Positions 25,041-36,828 of a stretch of 64,000 bases of DNA are shown piece after piece (the stretch's first letter is position 1; every line of letters starts with the position of its first letter). A program made the translations under genes and the position numbers. The stretch is from Steromphala cineraria (lineage: Eukaryota > Mollusca > Gastropoda > Trochida > Trochidae): the NCBI GenBank assembly GCA_916613615.1, contig OU744726.1, forward strand, positions 18,479,515 to 18,543,514, read 5' to 3'. Below the pieces are notes generated by a model, which ran no database searches, was not told where the DNA came from, and saw only the letters and a list, made by a program, of their open reading frames with translations.

Positions 25041-25207
25041 TTAAAATCCTGAGCGAGGTTGATTGATTGCATAATCGGCTAAGCCTCCAATGTTTATCTG
25101 TTTGATAACGTCCTAGCGAAAGAAGTTGTCATCACTATATTTCCTCATTATCACATTTCAATCTTTTGAAATGCCCCTCCCCCACCCACTAAAAAATGAA
25201 TACTCAC

Positions 25208-25271
25208 AGTTAAATATAGTCCCTGTCAGGAGACAGACGAGTGACATCCACTCTAGTCTGAATCTCGCCAT
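25208..25271 (-). CDS. Gene B exon 1: start and signal peptide
   Basis: 64 bp with a GTGAGT donor. The peptide equals gene A exon 1 except that the last residues read TIFN instead of TVVN. The 50 bases upstream of the ATG also resemble those of gene A. Confidence 0.72.
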
Positions 25272-26139
25272 GGTTTGTTTCTCTCAACAGGGAAGTAAAG
25301 CTATCTCCAAATGCATATGTAACAATAGATAAAAAGGATATACTCAACGTTATGACGTAAATGTGGTTATGAAGATATGAAATTACCAAGATACTTTAAA
25401 ACAATTGAGAGTTAGCTGGAATCCACTACAGATATATGTGTTTATATACAGTATATATACTGTATTTCAATTATTATATTATTTATAATCTTTCCAAGTA
25501 TGAACTTCAAAATAAACTTCAAATTATGAATAGCTTTTATTTTTTTCAGGATTTCCGAAAATAAGTCAAGATTATGATATGAGATACTAGATGCTTTGTA
25601 CATTTTCTTCAAAAATATGTTGTCTTCAAAACTCTGAATGAAATGAGGATAGGCAATGTTTTTGTTGTTATATAACCGTTTTGGTTCCGTCATCATTTTT
25701 CGTTTTGTAAATAGCGATTCATGTTTTATAAGATTCCATTGAAATTAATATTGTCTTGAGTTGATGAGGAGCATGCTTGCAGTCTATGTCTTTTAATCTT
25801 CTTAGGAATTATTTGTAACATCAGAAAACAAAGCAATTGCTGTTTTAGTATTTAGTATGTGAACTCCAAGGAATGTTAAAATAATGTAGATACGCTTTAA
25901 CATCAATGCCCTGAAGTCGAATAATAGGGTTTCGTGAATATGTATACATTTTCAAGAAAAACAGATTGTGAATTACTTTATTACTTTTCAATTGTGTCAA
26001 CATAAGTCTGATTCACATCTTGTGGTGAATTGAAAATCCTCAGCCAGGGCCATGCCTAATGATGTCATATCACAATTGTCATTGATATTGACGATTGTTT
26101 CGTGACGACACTCAAACACCATACTTTATTACGGATTAA

Positions 26140-26496
26140 AGGGGCAGTAGCACGTTTTTTGATAACTTTATATTTTAAATTTCTCACTGATAATTGTAAG
26201 TAAATGCTAAATGTATTATTTTGACAGTGTCAAAAATCTCATTACACAAGCCAATCGTCCATTGTCAGAGGTCAAAGAATGAAGATTCACATAAAATCCA
26301 TTGGCGGCCATTTTTTTTGTGAACACCTTTAATTCATTTTTGTAAGAAAAAGGAATCGCATGGCTAAACTTAATGCTATATACTGGAATTATTACTGCTC
26401 CATTTAGTTTAAATACATTGTCTTTCAATTGAAACCATTAATTTTCATTTTCCTTCCATCAACCTATATTCCCCCTAAAAACGTGCTACTGCCCCT
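26140..26496. mobile_element. 357-bp TTAA-flanked MITE, copy 1
   Basis: Terminal inverted repeat AGGGGCAGTAGCACGTTTTT, flanked on both sides by TTAA. Same length and about 90% like the copy at 44439-44795. The short ORF inside (26216-26428) is not a gene. Confidence 0.8.
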
Positions 26497-27046
26497 TTAA
26501 AGGGCGGAGTGTGCCCTTGATCTTAATGGACACAATACTAGACTTTATTACCTTTAAGATAAATTTCTCGAATTCTGATTGGTCAATAGCCAAAGCATAC
26601 ATACCCGTGTAGTCGGATTTGGCAGGATGTACGAAGTGTACACCCCGTCAAATTTGTCACGTGACATACCAAACGGGTCATACGGATGACCTTGACCTCA
26701 GATGGAATGCGGAAGTAAAACGGCCGCTCGACTGAAAATTTCAGAATCAAAATTTACAACATCAATTGAGAGATTCTTATGTTCTGCCATTGTTAATTTC
26801 CATTGTGTTATTACATTCATTCAATATGAACACATGTTTCTCTTTAATTATTTCATTTAACAACACTTTTAATTCGGATATTTTTAGTCACAGAGTTGTC
26901 TCCCTTTATATAACTGCCGCTAGCTCCGTACCGCGACTCTTGATGTTCACACTGTACTGAGCTTGTACCGCAGTCTAGTTATGACTTATGTTGGTTGAAA
27001 ATGAGTAAACTGTGTTAAACTAAATGATCTTAAGGGTAATAAATTC

Positions 27047-27184
27047 GTTACACAGCGTTTTGACAGGGTGTACGGGACTGTAAGACCCTTGTACATTCTG
27101 CATTTCCTTCGGCTCAGCCTCAGGAAAATACAGAATGTACAAGGGTCTTACAGTCCCCTACACCCTGTCAAAACGCCGTGTAAC
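27047..27184. repeat. 138-bp near-perfect hairpin
   Basis: Arms 27047-27107 and 27122-27184 are inverted copies with a handful of mismatches and a loop of about 14 bases. The ends read GTTACAC and GTGTAAC. It looks like a foldback MITE; no target duplication was clear. Confidence 0.75.
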
Positions 27185-30100
27185 TAATAGTATATCTTAC
27201 AGTTCTCTAACATTATCTTTCTTATTTTCATTGTCTCGAAGTGTACATATCATGATATGTGTACATGTATATATGAATTTGATTTAACATGTCGCTGTCA
27301 GTGTCATTTTCCAGAAACAAAATCGTTTTCAACACGGGCAATGCAATCCATACGATTATAACCATAACAACATTTTAACGGAAGCAAACACTTACAGTAT
27401 TTTAATTACAACACATTACATCCTGGTTTGTATATTTGTATCTGCCATGAAACAAAGGCCCTCCCAACTACTGTTAGCTCTTTAAACGCTCTGTATTTTA
27501 CATCCTCATTGTCAAAATTGCTTTACTTTATAATCATGGAGTAAAGATAATTTTTCTTAAAAAGTAACTCACATCTGTTGATGGAACATTGTTTAATTGA
27601 ATATGCTATATTAACAGATGTATTTTACATACTTTATGGATAATATTTCATGCTTTCGATTTGGATATTACAAATATTATTTCACAGATTAATTTTGGTT
27701 TGTCACTTTAGTTTAGATATCAAATTCGACAAAATTTATCATGGTTGTGTCCTACGGGTATTTTAAAAGTTCAGCAATAATCGCAAATAAAATCACCTCT
27801 CTTGATGGGCGCATTAGTTTGATCTCGGCTAATGTAGCTACCAGCCTACATATATGTATGTAGGCTTCAAAAATAGATTTTAAAGAATGCGTTTTTAGCT
27901 ATTCAAAATGTCTTGCAATAAGTTTTAATTTTTAAGTAGCTCTATCTCTTCCAAAACAGTTTACGAGTGTTTGATGTTAACATTTCTTTGCCTGTGAATA
28001 GAGGTGACATTATGTTTGGAATCTAACTTTTAACACTATTTGATCGTAACACATTCTGATACTTCCTATCAGGATATATTCTTCTCTGCTCACAAATCCT
28101 TATGAAGTGATCTTATATCAGATTGATGACTCCAGTTATATAAGGGCAATCCGTAAGACCATGAAGGAAGCTTCGATACCAATTGTAATGATTAGTGGCA
28201 AAAGGTATCACCCAATTACCCCTACAGTTTCATTACCCCTACACTTTTTTTCGGTCAAAAAGTGTAGGGAAACTTGGGTGTCTTAAATAAACATAGCGGA
28301 TGATGCACCCCTTCAAGTATGAAATGGACTCTCCAAGGGGTATTAACAAAACACTACATGTAGAAGTTTAAGGACAGTTTATAGCTGAAAGTAACATAAG
28401 ATATGTTTAATTGTATGAATATTTTAATTCTTTTTAAAACATTTCAATGATAATAGTATAATTAGTTTTAATGACTTATCAATTATGGGATTCTTTGTTA
28501 TTCAACACCCGCGAATTCAAGCTTTTAAAACAGCTAATGCTGTCTGGTTTAAACAAAATTTGCAGGTGTTGAATACATTGTTACAATGAATCCCGGAAAT
28601 TTGAAAAACATAACTATTATCTTCTTATTAAAAAGAAACTGAGAAAGTGTTTCAAATAGTGGACCATCGTGGAGATTATGTTAGCCTTTAAGTTACAAGC
28701 CCCGTGTTCGAATCCATGTAGAACATCACAATTTTGTAACTTGTGCCTTGTAAGATCATTCACATTTCATTATATCTACTTAGCTGGACGTATTAAGCTG
28801 GAGATACAGAATTGTACACATTGTGGCAATTTTTTTTATTCTATGCAAGATGCTACATGTAGGTATGGGCCGCAATAAATCATTAAGTTTTATAAGTGGC
28901 GGATTTTATGCTGAAAGGCACCCAAAGGAAGATCTTTAATTGTTTACAATTGTTTCTGAAAACCTCACAACCCAACAGTGTACCTACCAATCATTTGCAG
29001 ATCCAGTCGCAAAGTATTTGCTTAATGGGTGCCTTACTAAGGATGTTTTTGGTCACAAATAGTAGTCTTGAAATAGGAACTTCTGTCAGGATTTTAGTGT
29101 AAAATCAAATAAGCGGAGTTTCACACTTTATATTAAGTTTAGATAGCTTTAATAGTCCTAGAATAGCCTAAAGTTACATCAATATCGTTAGGTTGTTACT
29201 TATCGTGGCTTGATGATCACAATATTACGTAGGTGTAAATTCATTTGTTTAGGTTATAGCCGTATCAGTTAGCTCATAATTAAATACATTTCGGATGATT
29301 TCTTATTTTGAGATGTTAGGGAAGTTATAATTTCAGGACTCATTTTTGAAATTAAATGCAAGATTAAATCACAGCAACCACTGTTTTCTTAGCTAAATAT
29401 TTTTCAAAACTTTATTTGTGAAAAAAATTATTGCATGTACACACTTATTTCACTGCACAATGCACCATTGCTAAAATAGTAGTTATGTTCACAAGACCTT
29501 GCTTCAGTTAATTAGCAAACAACAAATTACATGTAGGTAAACACTAACACCTACGGTTTTGTATAACTTCCACATTAGGGATTATTGGAATATTTACCTG
29601 TCACATGTTCGTGCTCCGTAAGCATAATGTTTAAATTTCTTAGTCTGAATTTCTATTCTTTGAATGATATTACCAATGACAATTTGGAATCAAGAAAATA
29701 TTGTGAAGTTATCAAACAAAGAAAATTTGAACTGTCCTAAGTTAAAATTGCCACAGCTGCAAGCTGCAGAAAAAGAAGCATGCTGATATTGTAGTAAACA
29801 TTCGACTGCTATAGAACGCGTATTGCTTTTTGAATTTGGGATATTACAAGTAACTTAAAACTAATACATCTAATTAAAGTTGTTTTCTATATTAAGAAAA
29901 GACATTAAGACGTACCTAAATGGAAAAATCGACATGCATGAACATCCTCAAACAGTGGTTCATGTATGAAAACTGAGTGACATTTGACACGAAGTGGGAA
30001 GCCTGTTTACCTTGCGCGGCGATTTTGAATATGAAAGATGAATCTTATTGAAATTACATCTATCCTAGATATTGATATTCCTTCCCGCTACTTAATCAAG

Positions 30101-31590
30101 TATAAATGTTGATAAAAGAAGATCACTTACTGTATTTTTGCAGCCGATATTGTGTCCGAATTAGTCTCCATATTAGTTTATTGAGAGAGAAAAGCAGTTG
30201 TCGCAAAGAGAAAATGCTGATTACTCACAGAAATGGATGATTGATTACCCTGTGTGAAGGTACTCCATATATATATATATATATGTAGTGTCTTTACCGA
30301 AAATATCTATCATTAGGCAGCATGACGTGTTTTTATCAATGTTAATTAAAGTTCTAGATAATATTTAGTCTAAGAAAGTAGGTAAGAAGTAGAATCCACA
30401 CTTGCATATATTGTAAACCATCAAATCAGGAACATATCTCTAAAGATGCTACAACTTCTTGTATTTCTTCAAAGTCTTGTTTTTTTCTTTAGCAAAAATT
30501 ATTATTCGAGTTCTTGTTTTATGATATCAACAAACTTCATAATAACTAAAGACTGAGTGAGATTAATGCATAATTAATTTATCCAAAGAAAACAGTGCCT
30601 TTAAATTAAGAATATTAAGAACATAGCCTGTTGATTTTCAATTTTCAGCAAAATAAAAAACCAAAGTTAGGTTCATAACCTCTTTTCGACATGTGACTCG
30701 AACTGCCTTGATACCGCCTTTGATACCCATGAGTAAAATTTCTGGTCCGTTTCATTCAAATCGCGATAACGGTGTTTCGCAATTACTTATAAGTAGGCTT
30801 CATTTGACGAAATATCCACACAGAGTTTTGTGTAATTTCTCATATCATTGTACATGCAGTGTATCATTCACATTTTATTGTAACGGCTCGTGACGTTATC
30901 AGAATCTTCAGACCAGGACTACATTTGCAGAATTTTGATTTTGAATTGACCCTTTAATTTCCATTGATTACTGTGTATGACCCTAAAGAACATACAAAAT
31001 CGTGTTTGTGAAATTATTCCGAGAACACTATCCATTGTATGATAAATGTAAATGTATCTATGAACACAATCTGAATCTCATTTAGAGACAATTGACAATT
31101 AACTTCCTGATTTAAATCGTGAGTCTATTCAAATTTACACTGAACCTATCAGGACGTTTGTTGATAGGTTTCAGTATTTCAATATAGCATATGTATATAT
31201 CAAACTGACAATGGGTGTTGACGTGGTGACAGGAAAATAGATAGTCATGGATTGTCAACCTTGATATCATAAACGGGCTTCAATTCAATATAGTTTCTTT
31301 ATGATTTAAAGTTTGTATGGACATTATTCATGAATAAAACAAAGAGAAACAAACCAGACAAAGTTTAAAGAGACATTGTTGTCTTAGTCCTGAACATAGA
31401 GCCCCTAACGTTCCAAATATCAAAGATATTATACATAATATATTTGATATCATGATTGAGCACTCTAACATGGTACACTCATTTGCTACGGTCTTGCGCT
31501 AGCCCACTGTAGAAATACAGTTTGAGCACTCTATGCAAATGAGTTGAACTTTCTTAAACTGCTTTGCTTCGTTGATAAATGTTAGGTAAT
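27185..31590. other. Intergenic AT-rich sequence between genes A and B
   Basis: No coding homology found. Contains a 13-bp-stem hairpin (CCCTACACTTTTT) at about 28230-28270, a 24-bp palindrome at about 27853-27876 and short (AT)n runs near 30270. Confidence 0.45.
28645..28770 (+). mobile_element. Possible tRNA-derived SINE remnant
   Basis: A pol III B-box-like GTTCGAATCC sits at about 28708-28717, with an A-box-like segment about 35 bases upstream (GGAGATTATGTTAG) and the spacing of tRNA-derived SINE heads. No tRNA cloverleaf or 3' tail is convincing. Confidence 0.3.
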
Positions 31591-31639
31591 ATATTTGATA
31601 TATATATATTGATATATATATATATATATATATGTTATA

Positions 31640-32434
31640 AACTGAAATGGATACAGAGATTACAATGTTGTTCGTGGAAAGATAGACTGCATAATTCAAA
31701 TCATTTCTGGATATCAGTCAAAACATATATTAAATATAAAGTAAAATATTCTCTTTCAAATCCATTTTGGATAAAAGTCTTTGAAGATCGGTCCAACACA
31801 GTTTATAAATATAAACGACATGTGATCTATATGATCTACTTCCTCAAAGTTTATTGAATAACGATTGTATTAAGGTTGGAAATTAAAGCGTTTTTAACAA
31901 AAATGGGTTGAAAAAGGTATAATAATTGTGAGTAATATAGTGGATGATTTTATTCCAAGGAAGAATTGTGTACTGTATATTCTCTTGATATTAACTTACT
32001 CCATTATGACGATTTCAAACGTGCAGTTTTTCATTATGCTTACTCAATTGCTGTTATTTTATCAGATTGTAAGATACATAATCCGGTGTCATTTGTCGTT
32101 CCATATTCAAATGTACAAATACTCTTTTGGGTCATCTGAAACTTTATGATATGTTACTTGACTCACATTTTGATAAACTCCCTTCCTGTTTTGATAAGTG
32201 GGAATAAGTCACTGGTTCGCACTACACTACACAGAATGTGAAGGTTGTAACACTGTTACCAACAATTGTACTACTATCACTGATCTAAGATGGCTCCAGT
32301 ATAGACTCATCCACAGAATACTTCAAACAATTCATTTCCTTAACAATATAAAATATGATATCTTACTTTGTACCTCCTGCAATGCAGCTGACGAAACTAT
32401 TTATCATAAAAACATTGAAAAATATATTAAATGA
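31640..32434 (+). pseudogene. Non-LTR retrotransposon C-terminal fragment
   Basis: Plus-strand frames carry SNPFWIKVFED and, further on, LRWLQYRLIHRILQTIHFLN followed by LLCTSCNAADETIYH. This is the region after RT in CR1/L2-like LINEs, with the Cys-x2-Cys end motif. Frames change several times, so it is dead. An (AT)n run at 31595-31632 precedes it. Confidence 0.55.
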
Positions 32435-35400
32435 GATTAAAATGTGGCTCAACAAACCTTAGATTTACAGTTTCACAGATGTTATTTTGAGTGAAAGGGG
32501 AAAATAATTATTTTTTAAATGTTTTTATTATGTTAGTTAAGAATATAACTACTGTAGTAAAAATGTTTTGTTTTGTATCATACACAGTATATCAAAAGAC
32601 AAATCATGCAGTACATTATGCATACCAGGAAACGTTTTTCCTGAAAATGTGACCTACTTTGCATGTTCTTTGGAGTTGTATACCAGATTTTATCCACTTT
32701 TCTGTGTGCAATTGTTTTTGTATTGTATGGAACTACCAGCATATTACCATGTATGTAAATCTGTATATATGCATAAAAAAGCAAAGAAATAAATAAAACA
32801 TAAATAAGAAAACACTTTACAGGTACAAAGAGTGACATAATATATAATGATGGTATTTCATATTATTCAAATATACATTTACATTATATTAATAGGTTGA
32901 GATATACAGGTACGGTTTTAAGCATTAATAAAGGATTCTCTTACCTGACTAAAGTATTTGTTGGTTCTGTCAGTGATGTATAATAAGAGCAAAAGAATGT
33001 CACAACAAAGATCAAAAACAAAATATTGCTTTAAGAGAAAGTCGACTTTTAATCCCTCTGAAAGATAATGAGCGGGGTTTTTTTTTCAAAACGGACTGAT
33101 ACATATGAAATAAATACTTTTTAGGTCTTTCTGAACTCATTTATTCATTTTGAATAAAATAGTTTAGGGGAAGTTTAAAAAATGAAATATAGAAATTAAA
33201 ATTTAAACTCATAAGGCCTCAAAGGCCTGACAGGCTTATAAGGCGTGGTGTTGTGTCCTTCTGTTCCAGTGTGAACTTTGTGCTTTTTGGACTTCTTTTC
33301 CAAAACCATTGTCTCTTAAACGCTTAAATCTTGTTTACAGACTTCTTACAATTGAGAGCTGAAATAATAGCTTTGGTGACCCTGTGGCCCTAACTGACTA
33401 ACCTAGAGACCGGTTATATATTAAAGGGGGAGAAGGAATGTTTAACAAAAAATCTTCGAAATAGGATTCTGAAAATTTATGTTAATTCTGCAATTAACAT
33501 CCATTTAGACATTTAAAATATTGAAATGATAGAGTGTTGAAAACATACACAATTACCCTATCAAGGATTGGCTATGTATAGTAAGTGTACAGTTAGGGAG
33601 ATAAGCCTGGGATAAAGAGACCTATTTGTAGCCTCAAAAATGAATTAATGTTCTTTGGAAATAAATGCCATTAAGAGATTTATGGAAGGTAATGGTTGAC
33701 ATGGATACGCTTGAATGTAAAATTCAAAGATAAGCCCTGGAGAAGTCTAAAGTTTAATAGAAAATGAGGAAAATGGAGTTTAACACAAACCATATTTTGG
33801 CTTTTGTAGGTCAAAGAGTTCACAGAAATTATTTGTCTAGTTTGATAATCAATCATAAGAGCCTTATCTCCCTGTCAAGGTATTACATCCCACCACCATT
33901 CAACCACTCAGCTAACAAAATGGAAAACCCTCTCCTCCCCTTCCCCAATTATAAAATCTTAAGAAAAAAAGTTGAAAGTCTAATTACTATGTTTAAAGGA
34001 ACATGACAGAAATATACAAAAGGCAAATCTAGGGATCATAATTACGTAAATATGTCAGTTTTTCATAGCATCTGAACTATAAGCATTTGAGCTATGACAT
34101 TGAACGATCATATGTTGATATATATATATATATACTGAGGTGTGTACGGAAATGCTGACTGCAACTTTAAAATAGCAAATGTTTCTTGTATTTCAAATTT
34201 GGATTTCATATTATATTCGGATTTATAAGTAATTGGAAATATAGGACTTTGTTAAGATATAAACAAACATCAAGTAAGGATGTTTAAAATATTGATCATG
34301 TAAAAAATCTTTTAAGATAGGTTAACATATACATTAACACATAACACATAAAAATTCCATATTGGACTTAATCATTAATCAAAAGCCTTGAACGCATTAA
34401 CTATAAGTTTATAATGTAGATTTTGAATACTTAATGTGTCTTTATGAAATTCGTATTTAAATTTCAAATCTTTACACAAATGAACAATATTTATAGACTT
34501 TTATATGGATATTAACGACGTCCTTGAAGTTTTCAAGGAAAGATTTCTTACCCTTAAGTAAAGTCTCCGCAATTGCGTTTCATAATCTCGACAACATACC
34601 TTTCTATTGTCACTATACAACGTTGATTAGCTTTATGATGATACTTTTCACCAACAGTCGGTACTTAACATGAAATGACGCTATTGACAAAGTTCGGCAT
34701 ATGTGACCCCTAGCTCTCACGAACTGGCTTTTTAAATATACAAATAAAGTATATAATTAACACTGCCAAGTGACCATTTTCATGATTGAGCATGTTGTAG
34801 CAACTATACCAAGCATTTAATAATCACGAAAAGAGCACTTCTAATCTGTTGAAGTAGGGGAGAAATTGCATTTTGAGACACTTCCTTTACACTGTTTTTG
34901 TTTATGGAAACGCACGTCGAAAATGATGAAAATGTTTGTTACAACACCATGGGTGCACAATCAAAGCTTAGGGCAGTTCCAATGAAAAACATTAATTTCT
35001 GCTGAGAGCACAAACCAACTTCCAAACATCTGGTTACCTGGAAACAGATTACTTAAATATGTGAAAATAAAACATTTTACATTATGAACAAATTATCACA
35101 AGGAGGCTATGACTTCGGATGTTGAAATAATAAGGCATACAGGATATTTTTTTAAAGTTTATTTCTTTTTGGGTGAAGTGTTTGAAAGACAAAATCCAAA
35201 ACCAAAATACATAAAATGTGTCACTTTAACACAATGTATGAAGTGGCATTAAATAAAATGTGTTAAACAATCGAAGTACCATTTATTGATTGAGGCAGAT
35301 TTAATTTGTAAACCAATATTATCACATTTTGAATACTTAAACTTAGTATACTTAGTGATCCTTCACATGTATTACATGAATGTTTTGAAATTTTGCCATC

Positions 35401-36647
35401 TGGTCGTCGGTATTATGTGCCGACGTGCAAAAGCAAACGCTATAAAATGTAATTTTGGCCCTTGTCCATTTCAATTCTTAATCATCGTTAATTGCTCACT
35501 ATCACACTATTTGTTCTTTGTAAATATGTGTATATTTCTTTTGTATATATTTGTGTATATGTTTGTGTATTTAGAATATTGTTTATAAAACTTTGAATTT
35601 CATGCTCACTTAAATGTTACACAAATTCCTTAACGGGCAATAAAGAATTATCTTATCTTATCTTAAACGTGACTTAAAATAATCAAATCGTGACTTAAAA
35701 TAATCAAATCGCTGATGATTTACTATGTGGTTACTATGAACACTGCAATTTTCAAGGGAGATAACTGTGACAACTATGATGTTGTAAAGGAAAGTTTGAC
35801 CAAAATAATCTTTCTGATAATTCAAAATTTCATGAATTTCAGTTTTATAAGCATAATAAATTTTGGAAATTACATTTTTAACATTTCTTTCTAGTAGCTT
35901 CCATTTTTTGAAACATCTATGACAAGTAAAACGATAACGACATGCATCAATTGTATTTCAATTCCTTATTATGCTTTTTATGAAATACAAATATGTATTA
36001 TAATCACTATTGTGTTAAATAAGACTCTTCATCAAATTATTGGTTTATGAAGCGATGCGTAAATATATTGCTTAGCTGATGAAGATGTAAAACAAAATAC
36101 GTTTGCGGAAAGGGATTAAAAGGAAAATAAAATATGGAATTAAGTAAAATACGAATACCATATGGAAATCCCTGACACAACTGCATCGCTAGCTGTAGAC
36201 TTATAAAGGAATTCTCTTTTTTGTTCTGTCTATCTTGTAATTATCTTCTCAAGTAATTCCGACAAATGTAGTTGTACAACATACTATCTATTTCAATATC
36301 TAATAAGAAGTGTTTTAAATTTGAATATGAATGTTTGTTTTGCTAAAATAGTAGAATATTAGATTGGGTTTAAATTATACAATTGATCTTAAATTGTTGA
36401 AAGGTCACAAAGTTTGCCTTTACATGCTATATATGGTTAAGGATTTGAATGTTATTTTTCAGGACAGAAGCATTTCCATATAAAGTGTCACAAGATAAAG
36501 AGAAAGCTTTGGTTAGAAAACAAGCATAAGTGTTTCAGAGTCTAGATACATTTTTCCCTCATAAGCCTACTTACGAAGTTGTTATTCAGATTATGAGCAT
36601 CAGGTATTGCTGACAAAATATATTCAAAAACAAGATTCGTTTTCTTC
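32435..36647. other. Intergenic sequence downstream of gene A
   Basis: AT-rich, no coding homology seen. A (TTATC)n-type tail after AATAAAGAA at about 35640-35666 looks like a LINE 3' end. A few short (AT)n runs occur, as at 34117-34134. Confidence 0.4.
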
Positions 36648-36828
36648 CTAACTCCTAACGGTTTCCTCATAAATATGGCCATCGATTGGCAGCACTTCAT
36701 AGTTGTGACCTTCTGAGTCTTCAAGTTGTTCATTGGAAGAGTCTCCTGGTTGATAGGTTTCATTGACGTATATAGCTCCGTGCTTGTCCTCACTGCTGGA
36801 TTTGGTCTCCTGGGATCTCCTTCTGCGT
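36648..36828 (-). CDS. Gene A exon 19: cytoplasmic tail and stop
   Basis: 181 bp, TTACAG acceptor, TAG stop at 36650-36648. It opens with five Arg (stop-transfer), then an acidic, Ser-rich tail with tyrosines in YVNE, YQPG, YEVL and YEET. YVNE fits the pYxN consensus of Grb2-type SH2 domains, and YEVL is YxxL. No NPxY and no complete ITAM are present. Confidence 0.8.

Larger units (their letters stand above)
9768..25271 (-). pseudogene. Gene B: truncated paralogue of gene A (exons 1-3 only)
   Basis: Three exons with the same lengths and phases as gene A exons 1-3 (64, 126, 252 bp) lie in order on the same strand. All are open and have good splice sites, yet no intact exon 4, EGF series or tail was found between 9768 and the window edge. 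Reading through the exon 3 donor stops after a few codons. The first intron (14.3 kb) contains two DIRS elements, a LINE scrap, a foldback satellite and a TTAA element. Either the rest lies far to the left, or this is a dead or N-terminal-only duplicate. The three open exons argue for recent origin or some remaining constraint. Confidence 0.6.

Noticed and set aside
28669..28878. tRNA gene suggested by GTTCGAATCC
   Set aside because: No acceptor stem or anticodon arm could be drawn; at best a SINE head.
35286..35588. 100-codon plus-strand ORF
   Set aside because: Hydrophobic low-complexity translation of AT-rich DNA ahead of a LINE-like tail; no family resemblance.
36648..36700. ITAM in the receptor tail
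   Set aside because: The spacing YEVL-x6-YEET is right but the last position is Thr, not Leu or Ile.
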